Source: Taenia hydatigena | Taxonomy: Eukaryota > Platyhelminthes > Cestoda > Cyclophyllidea > Taeniidae | DNA: 64,000 bases | NCBI GenBank assembly: GCA_036345935.2 | Contig: JADWOT020001714.1 | Location: forward strand, 210,268-274,267 | Direction: 5' to 3' | Shown here: piece by piece, positions 45,964-57,097 of the stretch | How positions within the stretch are numbered: position 1 is the first letter of the stretch | Layout of the letters: each line of letters starts with the position of its first letter | Notes under the pieces: model-generated | What the model was told of the DNA's origin: nothing | Seen by the model: only the letters and a program-made list of their open reading frames with translations | The model's database searches: none | Position numbers and translations under genes: made by a program

Positions 45964-46590
45964 GTGGCTGTACAACGGGCATTAAAACACGCATTAAGAA
46001 TTCGAAGGCTTAACAATATGACCAAAAATTTCTGGGCTTCCAAATCGGCAATCCATGCGTTCGAGTTGAAGTTAATTGAGTACAAGCAGAATGCAAGAAG
46101 TGGACGGCCCCACCGATTCGCTCACAGTGAACACGACTTGAACATTGAACTGCTCAACCAGCAGTCGGTGTTAACTCTTTCGCAGCTCACATGAACTCCA
46201 CTGACACTAGATCAGAAGCTGAATTTCCTTCTCTTCTGACCACTAGTTTCACCCAGCACCCAACCGAGTATCAATCCCTGTTGCACTATTTAGGGTGGTC
46301 ATTCTTCCATCATGTGTCAACGCAATGCTCACGAGTATAGCTTGAAATTGCGCTTGAATGGCAGAGCTTTATTTCCATTCCTGATTGTTTAGAAGATGCA
46401 TTCATATCTACTGACGCAGCAGGAGTGTGTGTTGGATGTGCTAAGTTTAGGACGATAGTTCCGTTGCATCGTGACATCTCCTTTAGCCTCCCGAGTGTGG
46501 TTCGTTTGATCAACGCCCAAGAACCGGTAAATTCAGACATTGGGAGAACAAACTGCGAATGTGCTGCAGCAGTGGATGATGAAGGATCTG
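45964..46590 (+). pseudogene. R8 block copy 2: decayed coding segment
   Basis: The first frame (to 46194) is basic and contains ARSGRPHRFAH followed by a predicted short helix pair ending LTLSQLT, somewhat like the SGRP region of mariner-type transposase helix-turn-helix domains; the likeness is short and may be fortuitous. After a stop, another frame continues with TEYQSLLHYLGWSFFHHV, then FISIPDCLEDAFISTDAAG and SLPSVVRLINAQEPVNSDIG. The 17.0-17.35 kb copy supports the same frames. No complete domain can be assembled. Confidence 0.35.
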
Positions 46591-46700
46591 GGAATTGAAG
46601 TCGAGCGCTGCAACAACGAGTGATGTCGACTTGACTAAAGATTGGAAACGGCATTGTTACAGGCGACTGAGGCACTCTAACTAACCCCTTAGTCGGCATT
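46525..46700 (-). repeat. Central inverted repeat, left half
   Basis: The reverse complement matches 47213-47395 (+), sharing TTAGAGTGCCTCAGTCGCCTGTA, of which 20-base and longer runs are identical apart from single changes, and GCAGCACATTCGCAGTTTGTTC. The right half has about 30 extra bases. The pair is separated by roughly 0.5 kb and its midpoint coincides with that of the outer arms at 39.4 and 54.5 kb. Confidence 0.75.
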
Positions 46701-47212
46701 CAACTATGTGAGACATTGCGACAAACGGAGGACTTCGGAGTTGGAGTCACTTCAATCTGACGCAGGTGTCCTCAAAGGCTTCCTCACAACGTGTTCCAAT
46801 AGCTTGAATGTTGCCGATCAATTCGTCAAGGTATGCTTTGGTATCACGTTTGATGAATGGCCTATTCACCAAGTTGCTTGTAGTTATTCAACCGTAAGAC
46901 TTATCCTTAAGCAACTTGAAGTCTAAATCACCAAAACCTATGCTTTAGAGATATTCACACAAAACGAGATCACACATTTGAAATCATTGTAACAAGTTAC
47001 ATCATATCATCTTGATTTTCTGTGCGAGAGACACGCCTTTCCTTGTACCATTACCAAGTCCGTGTAGCATGCCACATTTTTAAATGTAATTTGCAACTAC
47101 ATTGTAGAATCCGTATTTGCACATTCACTTGGTCGATGCATTAATTAGCACTGGCTGAAGGCTTCACTCGTGACCTAGTAAGGCAGTAGTCCCATACAGT
47201 CGACTGCCGACT

Positions 47213-47554
47213 ACGGGGTGAGTTAGAGTGCCTCAGTCGCCTGTACCAATGCTGTTTCCAATCTTTAGTCGCGCCGTCATCACTCACCGTTGCAGCGCTC
47301 GACTTCAATTCCTAGATGACTTCGCAATGCTGGTAGCGCCGAGCATCCTCCATCCTCCACTGCCGCAGCACATTCGCAGTTTGTTCCTCCATTGTCCTTG
47401 TCGGGCTGTATTGTACAACAACACCCCCATAGTTGACTCAGTACGAGCAAGTGATTTGCCTCTTCTACTGGACCGTGTCCGATTTTCTCCCTCCTACATA
47501 CGTCGAGCCGTTCCACACGGTATTGGTGCATACTTTCAGGTACTTTCAGTTTGA
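47213..47554 (+). repeat. Central inverted repeat, right half, with open frame
   Basis: Partner of 46525-46700. The plus strand is open for 108 codons (47228-47554), reading VITHRCSARLQFLDDFAML and onward; the left half reads DITRCCSARLQFPD on its minus strand before diverging. The shared frame suggests a former exon on the outward strand of each half. Confidence 0.6.
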
Positions 47555-47599
47555 AATGGTCCTACCACTCTGTATTACTATTTAAAGTTGAGAAGTGAA

Positions 47600-50300
47600 G
47601 ACAATATTTGCGACAATTGATTGGTTCTCTGCTTTGTGTTGCTTAATACTCACCTTTTGCATGAGTAGAGTGTTTATGTGCAAGTGAGGGAAGTTGGATG
47701 GTTGGATGCACTTGGGTTGCATTAATGTCAGCTAACGTGTAAAATGCTGCAGTTCAGTCCATATATGCCATCCATAAGTGATCAGGAAATAACTCTTACG
47801 AAGTGGAGAAGAAGAGGGTGGTTAATTCGCGAATAAGGAACTAAGGAAAAGGAAGAGACAGTCGTAATTCCAATTCGAATTTTGTTTAGCATGCGGCAAC
47901 GGTGGATGCCGTCAGGCGTGATGTTGATGTGTTGCGTTTACCCACAACGGTCAAGGTAGATAAATTGTATCTGGTCTGTCAGCTGTGCTTGTTTATTTGT
48001 TGGTGGGCCGGCTAGTCGCTTATTCAGTCTGTCGGTCGGTCGGTAAGTGGGTGGGTGGACGGGATGGGGACGGGTGTGAGGATTAACTGGTCGATCGGTG
48101 CGTGATGAAGTTAGTCGGTCTGTTAGTCTTTTACTGCTACCGGGTAATATGATGGTTGGTAAAGTGAGGTACGTCAGAGTGTACCTTCTAAGGTTACCGA
48201 AATTAGCTCATCAGGCTTGGCTAATTCAAGAGGCTTTGTACTTGAATTTGTGCACAGGCATTTCGCCATGACAGGTTTCACTTATAAACCGATTTATGGC
48301 TTGCGCAAAGACACGACAGCGTATACTTGAGTGAAAGAGCTTCTAGTAATTAGGAACTGTGACCCAAGTGATTAACTTCAACAAAGTGTGCTAGTCACTA
48401 ACGGACTATCTACCAGTGTAGGGACCTGAATGAGGGGTCACCTCGTATTTGCATCCGGATGAAGTGTTTGATAGGTTTAATGACACAGATCTGTGCTTTT
48501 GCTGCTGCAACAAATCAGGAACATAGATTTGCCAGCTTGATAGTTGAATTAAACAGCTTTGGAACGATTGATATTAAAATGTGCGAAGACAAGATTGTCC
48601 CTAGTTTTCCGCCTTGAACGCGCAACCTTTACTCATAGGAGTCTCCAGTGGAGCCATCGCACACTGAGGGCACTGACTGGGGGCACCTTCTGCCATCCAC
48701 ATCGTGCTCACATGCATTAAGTCAGCATGCGACCACACTGCAGCTCACCATCATCGCAGACCTTGCATTCACCAAGAAGAGATGCGCTTACAATGTAAAG
48801 GCTGCCTACTTCCACTCATGACTAATCAGGGTGGAAGTCACTGGCAGCCCAAATTACTCCGTTCATTTCGAGTTGATTCAATCACAACGGCCACAGGTAA
48901 TTTTGGCTTTAGTTCAGGTTTAATGGGTAGAAGTGCTTTGCACTGCCTTGAATTAAGCCATTTTGAGCTTGTCCATACACTGGTCTCCCAACAAAGTGCA
49001 AATTCATGGAGTGCATTAATCGTTTTTTGCTTGTTGGCATTAAAAGTACTCTGCTTGGGCATTAGAGCTGGCAGGAATTTAAGATAACCGACCCACTGCG
49101 AACTTCAAATAGGCTTATAAGAGTTTAGACCGAGAAGTCGATTTCTTGCTTCCTTTCTCCTGATGAATCACCAATGTGTAAACGAATTAGTTGAGAGTCT
49201 GCTTCTGATTGGCTAGAGGGATGTGCCATAAATTTAGGGATGTGGATTGAAAAGTGAATGAGTGAGAAGCATCAACCAGCCAAAAGCGTAGCAGATGTGA
49301 GAGACTATGCGACAGGACATTATAATGTTGGTTAGCTTATCCACTCTGCATTAATGCACAGAGGCCGGTATCTGTTAGTGGCTACTTTCCACTTATCCGT
49401 GCCATTAAAATAAAATGAGCTATAACACTGTAGGCATAAATTGACGTGCTTTTACTATAAATCACACATTGTTTTAGGTTAAAACTAAAAAAGCGATTCA
49501 ATACAACTTTTTTGCACTAGGAATGACAGAGGTGCTGAGAGGTGTTAAGTAGCTCCGAAAGGCAAACTTTGACTCCCAAAGGGAAATTTGTAATCATTGA
49601 AATTCTTTTGTGTCAGGCAGGGCCCAAATTATCATGACTTTGTGCGGCCTTTCTCATTCGTATTCTGTAGTGGCTCTTTTCGCGCTTCGTTAACTTTAAA
49701 TTCCTGTAACTAATAGGTACGCAGCTTCTGCTAATGTCACTGTGCGTCAGCAAAAGCCGTCCATGCCTGAATGTGGGGTGACTTGTCCTTCTATTACTAT
49801 AGCGTGCCTCATATAAAGATTTAAATGGAGAAGTAGGACAGTGTAAATGGTAGGCATTTAAATGCCCAAGAAAACTTTGCCAGCACCAGCACCTGGTCTC
49901 GCCCACGTGTGCACTCGTAGCTTGAAGCATAATGGACAAGAACCACTTCACCGGTTTATCGCAACTGACGATGTAGTAGACATACTTTGTATGGATTGCG
50001 TACTCCACCCTGCCCTCATCGCACATGTGCACGTCGTAGTGTCCTTTTTGGCTAAATGAACCAAACAACCAGCGATTTTGGCTAAGCCGTGTGAATGGAG
50101 AAACCCTTTTCATCTTAGTGAACAGCTTCTCACGCCATTATAAACGTTTGAATTGTCGTGCCATGAGCTTGCCTACCACAAACCTTCAATCATGGTTGAC
50201 AGTCCAAACGTTGCGGAAGCAAGCAGTCCAGCTCGTAGCGCAGTAACCGTGATACGGCGTAAAAAACACACAATGCGGTCAGAGCGATGCCAACTGAGGA
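47600..50300. other. No well-supported gene; G-rich patch at 48.05 kb
   Basis: Open frames at 48704-49087 (+, 127 codons) and 49613-50113 (-, 166 codons) have no recognisable motif or second copy. The latter length is still expected about once or twice by chance in 64 kb. Nothing else is supported except the G-quadruplex-like motif annotated separately. Confidence 0.3.
48028..48080 (+). repeat. (GTCG)n/(GTGG)n tract with G-quadruplex motif
   Basis: Begins with three GTCG units and continues into GTGGGTGGGTGGACGGGATG and GGGACGGG. From 48049 to 48074 there are five runs of three or four G separated by 1-5 bases, which satisfies the usual G3+N1-7 quadruplex rule on the plus strand. Confidence 0.7.
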
Positions 50301-50449
50301 TTAAATTGATGGGGTTGTAAAGTAGTCAGCAAATTGGCAAGCGGAGAGGTTGGAGAATTCGGTGTGGGTGATTAATTGTAACAATCGCAGTATAATCGCA
50401 ACAGCTCACTCCAGTTCAGACCAAGTTAAAAGCAAGCAGCCAGTGTCAC

Positions 50450-51070
50450 GCACTTCCTCCACATTGATCCACGTGATTATGCAATGTAGAAAGACCGCTT
50501 TGAAAAACCAACATATAAGCATTGAAAGTGTCGTGAGACACCGACCCCTTCACCCTCACGGTCGCTCGCTAATGGACTGGCAATTCATCGCAGCACCCAC
50601 TCCTGTGTTTTTTACCAAAGGAAAGAACTTGGGAAGTCTGGATCAAAAGGGAGGGCTTAAGTTACGTAGACTATTTCCACGAGCACATGACCCAACCGCA
50701 AGAGGTTGGTTTGGAATTTTCGCTGTTGCCACGTTGATAAAATTACAAGGCTGCACGTTACACAAAGGTGAGGTGCATCAACACAAAATTTGCATTTTGA
50801 ATGACGTGCGTTGACAACATCATGCACCGCAGCCACTTTTACTTGGTACACTTCATCAACACATCTTTCCTTGTCAATCCATGAGACACACATTATTTCA
50901 TATGATTGCGTTATACCACTCGTGTCTTGTCAATAGACGGCAGTTAGAGCACCATGGTGGTGTGGCAGGAGAACGGACTGTGGAGGAGAAGCACATTCTA
51001 CTGCAAATGCGTCTTCTACCATGCCTTTGGTTCGCGCAGCAACATGACATTGGTGCCATTCAGCATTCGC
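50450..51070 (-). pseudogene. R4 block, inverted copy with intact CCHC knuckle
   Basis: On the minus strand the frame 50893-50657 reads CVSWIDKERCVDEVYQVKV and KCKFCVDAPHLCVTC, keeping the C-x2-C-x4-H-x4-C spacing. Upstream it keeps ECASPPQSVLLPHHHGALTAVY before a stop that is also present in the 19 kb copy. The part at 50450-50600 matches 15400-15560. The plus strand is open for 154 codons across the same DNA (50350-50814); because a similar antisense frame occurs at 15275-15541, the antisense is recorded but I favour the knuckle strand as sense. Confidence 0.45.
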
Positions 51071-51099
51071 ACTGATCATAGAGTAAACGTCCAACTGGT

Positions 51100-51620
51100 G
51101 GAGTTGCTGATTACTTACTCAATGGCGGAGTAGTGTCCTACAGAATTGTGAGGAAAAGTAACATTACATGAGAAGGCAGTGCATTGCGTAAGAGACTTGA
51201 GTACTCTTATTGCTTCCACTTTTACTAGTTTAAAGATCCTACGTGGTAGGAACTTTCGACTGCATCACACGTCGCCTCCATTGAGTGATTTTGTATGCGC
51301 TACAAATGGCCGGTTGCCGAAAAGAGTAGGAATGGCAATAGATGCTAAAATAATCTGACTAAAGCCCGATCTCACATCGGTACGGAAGTTGGGCTGTTTC
51401 GTTGGAATGTAACCGAAAAGATACTCACATGAAGCCGCTGTTTTTCTTGCCAATTAGTACCTTGCTTACATTCGCTTACTTTCTTTCTCTTTACCGTCTT
51501 ATGCACTGACCATTTTACCGCTGACTGCTGCAAAATGATGGCGTCGCTGACACACTCTAGAATGTTTTGGCACTGCTTGTTGGGCCATGCGATGATGAGA
51601 AAGAGTCGGGAGCTCAGTGT
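51100..51620. other. No supported gene
   Basis: No frame over 65 codons and no match elsewhere that I noticed. Confidence 0.35.
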
Positions 51621-51624
51621 GAAT

Positions 51625-51935
51625 CATCGCATAAGCTAAATGAATATAAGTTTGTCCTGTACGGCCTTCGCATCAACCAGTGTTAGCCTCCAAGGATCAT
51701 GCATTACCATACATCTTGCCAAATAATGCCACTCACTAACTACGCGTTGCACGTGCAGACACTTAGTTCTCTACACATTGTGCTTCCACTCTATAGGACG
51801 ACCTTCGTTGCAAGCCAATCTGTGTTGAATTAAACGACCTCTTCCATATACCGCTTTGCAGTCGACAAGTTAGGGTCCCTCTGTCTGCATTGAAAATGTA
51901 GCTGAGGACAGAAATTAAACCTATGTCTTTAGGTC
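51625..51935 (-). repeat. R3 block, inverted partial copy
   Basis: Reverse complement aligns with 21290-21560 and 37270-37500, sharing CTGACTG-like words, CAACACAGATTGGCTTGCAA and TGTCTGCACRT. Divergence is greater than between the two direct copies, so it separated earlier. Confidence 0.65.
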
Positions 51936-52348
51936 AACTTATTGTGTTCTCAAGCCACTGAAGCTGAGTCGTTGCCATCTCGAACGGCTACCTTAAAGAA
52001 GTGCAGGCGTGGATCTGTGAGATGTCTTTACTCACACATCCTATTCCCCTTATGACCACCCCATAGCTCCTGGTAATGCTGCTCCTCTTCACTTGAGAGT
52101 GGGCACTCATGATGGCATATCAAATAGGGTGGATGGTGTTGAGCAGAAAAGATCATACTCTTCCTCTAGAAGTTAACTACTGCGATCTCTTTAGCTCATT
52201 ACAAATCATGCTAAGCACATGAGAAAGGTGTCTCTTTCTTGAAGTAAAAAGAAATGGAAGCAATATGGACACCGCTTGCATCACTTTACTCTCACGCATC
52301 GCGTGACCACAGACTATTGCTGCAATTGATGCAGATTCAGTAGGAATC

Positions 52349-53014
52349 ATGTGCGGCTGGGTTGAGCGACGGCCTTCGGTATCTTTGGCTTCATCCTTAC
52401 ATTCACATGGCTCAGTTGCTTATGTTTATAATAACGAGCCTAAGGTCAACAGGCGCCTTGTTTCCGCACGTTTAATTGTGCTGCAAAAGCTAATACCCTC
52501 TCCCCACTGGAGGAAGATCTGCACTGTATCTGCCATTCGTGTCTATCCGCCGGGCTTAGTGAAGTCATTTCTCCTACTGGAAGGTTGTGAGAAGATATTG
52601 GAAAGCTCTCGTTAACCAGAATCGTGCCGCAACCGGTACCCTGTGCATTATTTTAATGAAGCACCAATTACTGCCATTTGCCTTAGAGATCGGAAGGTAG
52701 TTGCTGCATTATAGAGTCCAAAATGCATCGGATGATTTTGTAGGCCCTACTTGGCAATGCAAAGCTGCCCGTTTCCGCCCTCTTTCTGCCACTCTACTTA
52801 TCTGTGTCATGATTTTAAATCCGGCGTGGCAAGCCACGTTGACCTATGTAGAAATTTCTACAAGTCGTTGCTGTGGAGTTATGAAAATGCGTCTTTATAC
52901 GTTACTGCACTCAACTTTTCATCGTCGTCGCATAGTTGTAGGCTCCCATTCTTCTTCGATGTACACGCGATTCGAGGGCTCATAGTGATTCAGATGGTTT
53001 TCAAGCCAATATAA
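52349..53014 (+). pseudogene. R13-gene exons, right arm
   Basis: Two exon-like parts. At 52.52-52.62 kb the frame LSEVISPTGRL-stop-EDIGKLSLT matches 41.6-41.7 kb (-). At 52.84-53.01 kb FYKSLLWSYENASLYVTALN followed by an Ser/Phe-rich stretch matches 40.49-40.68 kb (-). The terminal exon seen in the left arm (40193-40489) has no evident counterpart here. Overlapping frames at 52349-52615 and 52701-52985 are open but shifted. The gene family is unrecognised. Confidence 0.4.
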
Positions 53015-53318
53015 AAATAATTTGGAATAATTTGCAGTATTCTTATTTAAAATTGTTCAATTTGCGGTTAAACAATACCAAGTGGTTTTGCAACTCAAAG
53101 TCGCTCCAAACAACAAAGTTTAATAATGAAGTTGGCAAGAAGATTAGTTGGAGCACGGAACAATTGACTACATGTGGCGTCAAACTCGCGACCTTAAGGC
53201 TAACTACAATAATAACAACAGAGAAAAGTGCGTCTTGTGGTATGAAAATCAACTACAAAAGTGATTTGTGGTGACCTATGGGAGACAATAGTTTATTTGC
53301 AAAGACAGCAGTTCACTT
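53015..53318. other. AT-rich gap between convergent relics
   Basis: AT-rich sequence with overlapping short frames on both strands (53032-53274 + and 53043-53252 -), no motif. It separates the tail ends of the R13 gene (+) and R12 gene (-). Confidence 0.4.
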
Positions 53319-53567
53319 TTATAGTTTTGATGCATTGAAAGCTGACAAACAATACAACGTGCTCACCTCAACAGTATCTTTCCCGCCTGTCGTCATTCGA
53401 CCCATTGCAGTGGGCTCTGCATAAACCCAACGGATAAGCAATAATGTGTTTTGGTGGGTTTCAACTTGCCAACCTTCTTCATTTGAAATAGATGCCTTGG
53501 TGTGAAGGAGACAACTCAGGAAACATTCCATCGTGAAGGCTGGTGCATGAAAGTGCTTCCTACTTAC

Positions 53568-54480
53568 CGAGAGGAAGAATACGTGCAGAAGACTTGAATG
53601 CAAAAGACGAAGTCTTGATCGAAGTGGATTAGGGTGTCGCATCAACATTAGCTGCGGAAGGGCACACACTGGTGAGAAAATCCATTTCGAAAGAGCATTT
53701 GACGAGCCAGATTGAATTGTCAGCAGATACGAGTTTGCATTTTTAAAAGGCTGTAACTGGAGTTCAGCAATCGTCTGTAATGGGCGAGAACCAAGCAGAT
53801 GTCTTTTGCCTAACGCTGGTAGAACAGAGGGGACCATTGTGCTGCCGCCCATTGTCAATTCGATGCCCACGGTTGCATCTGGTGACACATTGGGTGCATG
53901 AGATGAGTAAAGCGACAGTAGTGAAGTAAAGATAGGTGAACTCGAATACTGAGTAGCTGGAGAGTTGAGTAGTACACTAAGCAATAACAGCACATTAGAT
54001 ATGCGTTGAGTGAAATGAGGAATTTGTGCATTGTGATCCTCAAGCAGATTTGACAAGCCCCGAATGGAATCATTCGACAGACGAGTGCGAATAAATTCTC
54101 ATGGGGATTATCTGTCTGTTCCGTTTGAGTGCATCGACACTTAATGTTCCGTATGAAAGCACGAAATGTGACGGTAGTGATAATTTTATCTGCGATGGTG
54201 GGACAGCCTTGTTGATGACGTAGAACTCAATTAAGAGTTTTTGCACAGACTTGATACTTGATCCTGTCGCAGAGGAGTGCTCTTCAGTGTGCCCTGTTTG
54301 GCTTTTCCGACATCTGTAGCAAAGGTGTTGACGTTGGCCTGCTCGACGGCTTTGTTGGGGGGCGGAAATGCGGGTCCGCCTAATACGTGTGAGGAGACGC
54401 AAACTGCTAGACGATGGCGAAGGTAGGCGGTCGAATGTGTCGTTAAAGCGACGACCGGACTTCGCCAGGAGCACTTAGAC
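53568..54480 (-). pseudogene. R12 exon, right-arm copy
   Basis: Minus-strand exon between a CACCATGCAG acceptor and a CTCG|GTAAGT donor. The first frame from 54479 reads to about 54234 and includes GGPAFPPPNKAVEQANVNTF. After an A-run the frame shifts to LLIEFYVINKAVPPSQIKL, and near 54090 shifts again to NDSIRGLSNLLEDHNAQIPH and on, open for over 200 codons through PALGKRHLLGSRPLQTIAEL and ALSKWIFSPVCALPQL. Two frame breaks imply a pseudogene unless the breaks are sequencing errors. Leu-rich helical segments suggest an alpha-solenoid-type protein, but I cannot name it. The left-arm copy conserves both splice sites. Confidence 0.45.
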
Positions 54481-54640
54481 CTGCATGGTGATACCTGAAT
54501 GAAGTTCTAGTCCCCCGCCTTAACCACTCGCTAGCCGTGACACCTAATCTCTTTTTCATTCCATAATACCAATACGCTTTCACTAGAACCAGCTCTAGCT
54601 GTTCACGTGGTAGGTCAACAGGTTTGTGGTGTGAGCTCAA
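54481..54640 (-). pseudogene. Upstream exon-like segment of the R12 gene
   Basis: On the minus strand the frame reads LPREQLELVLVKAYWYYGMK and KRLGVTASEWLRRGTRTSFR, ending at a CATTCAG|GTATCA donor-like site a few bases before the R12 acceptor. The gap (about 14 bases) is too short for an intron, so either one of the two sites is unused or the segment continues straight into the next frame. The composition is convincingly protein-like. Confidence 0.3.
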
Positions 54641-57090
54641 TTTAGCCAGCAGTTACTTCACCTCTATTCGGATAAGGCTATACCCCGTACACTCTTTCCA
54701 TAACACCTAAAATACATTGATTAAAAACGTCAGTTACAAATGTAATTTATCAACAAGTATTGTTCGACGTTGCGTATCCTGCCACCGACCATAATACATG
54801 AGGTAATGCTTTTCACAAATCCGATGTTTGCCTCATCATACTATCAGTCAGGAATGAAAGAATCGCTCTTTCTTTTCACTATTAAGCCAAGCTCTACTTC
54901 TTGCACAAAGGATTCAAAGTGTTCCCGAACCATGTTGCTACCATTTGGGTTTATTTACATGTCAAACTCTAGTTCTCCGAAGATGGATGCAGATGTGCGA
55001 TGATGAATGCATCAGGCATTCGTGTGTCTTTCCTAAGTGGAGTGTCCATTGCTTCCCAATCAAGTCAAGGATGGTGTCAGCTCTTCCTCTTTTTTGCAAT
55101 TTCACGCATCCACCAAACAAATTGGATAGTATTGCCATCTTCATCGTAAATTAACTTTTACTTTCGCTACGCTCTATAGCTTCATGTTTGTCACGTTCAT
55201 ATCATCAAGGCAATCGCTAATGGCAAACGCAGTGTCCCAGTCATGATCAACTCGAAGGCAGCAACTATATGCAGGGCGAATTGTGAATTTGTTTGTTTGT
55301 CACACACGCGATTGCATCGACAGGACAGCGTGGTAATTTTGTAGGATTTGCCCTTGTCGAAGCCAGGCGTCTGTGTTTTTAGGCTAGCGGACAAATTACG
55401 GAAATTAACTAAGGTTCCATAATTGCACTAACTTCTTCCATTGACAAAGCAATCAGAATTGTAGAAACGAGTCTAAACTCATTTTTTTGTCCAAAACCTT
55501 TTTTTCCAATGTCTGCTATTTTTTTCCCAGATTCCTATCTATATTTTGTGCTATGGTACTTTAATTCTCAACTGTCTTTATCTCATGGCAGATGTAGTTA
55601 AAATGAATTTATCGGCATTCATCTCTACTGGTCTGCGTGTTCTGTGCCGGCCGAGTTCGCCATCTTTGACTTTACATGAAGAACCATTTGCAAGTCAAAT
55701 CGCACCTCAATTTTAGTAGTTCTTCCTATTTCACCAAGTGCCAATTGTGACCCCAATGCTATCCAATCAACTGTATGCATCTTCTCTTAAATTCGGACAC
55801 GAATTCAATGTTGTTCTCTCTCTATGATTCTACTCTCCATGTATTGATTCCATGGTCACTAACAATGGCGTGCAAATTTTCACCTGTAGTTTTGCTTGGA
55901 ATCACACGAGGTGCCTGCTACAAGACAATACCTGCGACAAGTATGTAAACTATTCTATAAAGCCTGCAACACCCAAATGAAATTGGAATGCTACCATAAC
56001 GTTGGTATTTGGGCCCACGCTTGCTGACCCATTCATCCTCGTTGCATTTGCCTAGACACGTTAATGCAATCATAATGACAGACTTTAAGGTGCCACTTCT
56101 TCAGCCCTTGAGAAATATAGCTTGTCTCTAATGTATTTCGGAATCACTGACCTGAGTTAAACGAGATTTTTCGTAACTTACAATCCTGAGACGAAATAAC
56201 TGGTAATTAATGGGACTCCATATAAGAACAATGGCTAAACAGAAAGCAGTTGCCCTTCTTATTAAGTACCTGGAAAGGCGACAAAAATGTCTATTGCATA
56301 TAATTCCATGGCGATGATAGATTTTGCACCTCATTTTAGAAAACACTGCAGTTGTGCATAGCATCTCAAGGACTGGCAGCGAAGACTGGATTAAAGAGAA
56401 GACATGTAAAATCAATCGTAAATCTGGTGGACATCGCAACTTATCGATGAATGGCCATCGCGAACGGTGGAACAGGGACTGCCGATCACGTAGATGATAT
56501 CCATTCAAAGAGTTTTTACTTCAAGCCTGTTGTTCCCATTATAAATCCAATCTAAACGTAGGGCCGAACTAAAGCACATTTATGAAGTCGTAGGCTGCTT
56601 TATTATGCCCCACCACATACAGCTTTTGATGGAACAGCCGTGCATTGATAGCCAAGGTTTTAGTTGTTAGCACAAGGCCTCAAGAGGTGGGCACAGCTTT
56701 TTCAAAAAGAAACCCAGAAATATTTTGTCGACAAATTGTATTTTGCCTGCATTGATGGCTAGGCCATAAACCAATGTGTGACAATACTGTAGCAGCATGC
56801 AGAGCTTCCCGCCCAAAAACAATCCAAGCATTTTGCGACACTGCTGCTTTTATTTAGGATTCTCGATAAGAGAGCGAGAGAGAAAAAGAGACAGCGTCGG
56901 TGATTAAATGAGAGAGACTAGGTAGATGTGGAGAGCTTTGGTTGCGGTTGCACCAATGAGCTGGTACCACAGAGGATCAAATGCAAGCGCATGCTTTGAG
57001 CTGAAAGGAGATGAAACTTAATCGACTTTGCGCATTAAATAAGTTTATATTTTCTTTCCTTTTGTGGATTTCATTACAGAGTGCTGAGAT
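54641..57090. other. No supported gene
   Basis: The longest frame is 56128-56508 (-, 126 codons), without motif or copy. A GA-rich tract (GAGAGCGAGAGAGAAAAAGA) lies at about 56870-56895 and an inverted R11 copy at 56555-56710. Confidence 0.35.
56555..56710 (-). repeat. R11 block, inverted copy
   Basis: Reverse complement matches 44490-44630; the shared word TACGACTTCATAA lies at the end of each. Weakly protein-like in one frame (KAAYDFINVL). Origin unknown. Confidence 0.5.
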
Positions 57091-57097
57091 CGAGTAA

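Noticed and set aside
45964..46194. Mariner-like transposase helix-turn-helix (SGRP motif)
   Set aside because: Only a six-residue likeness; no catalytic D,D(34)D/E domain and no terminal inverted repeats were found around it.
49613..50113. 166-codon minus-strand open frame
   Set aside because: No motif, no splice signals, no copy elsewhere; a frame this long is expected about once or twice by chance in 64 kb of such composition.
50350..50814. 154-codon plus-strand open frame across R4
   Set aside because: Partly shared with 15275-15541 (-), but it is antisense to the zinc-knuckle frame and diverges after a short conserved part. Kept as a note in the R4 entry instead of a gene.
15140..51070. 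LTR retrotransposon, because of the CCHC knuckles
   Set aside because: No LTR pair, primer-binding site, protease, reverse transcriptase, RNase H or integrase motif could be found near any R4 copy.
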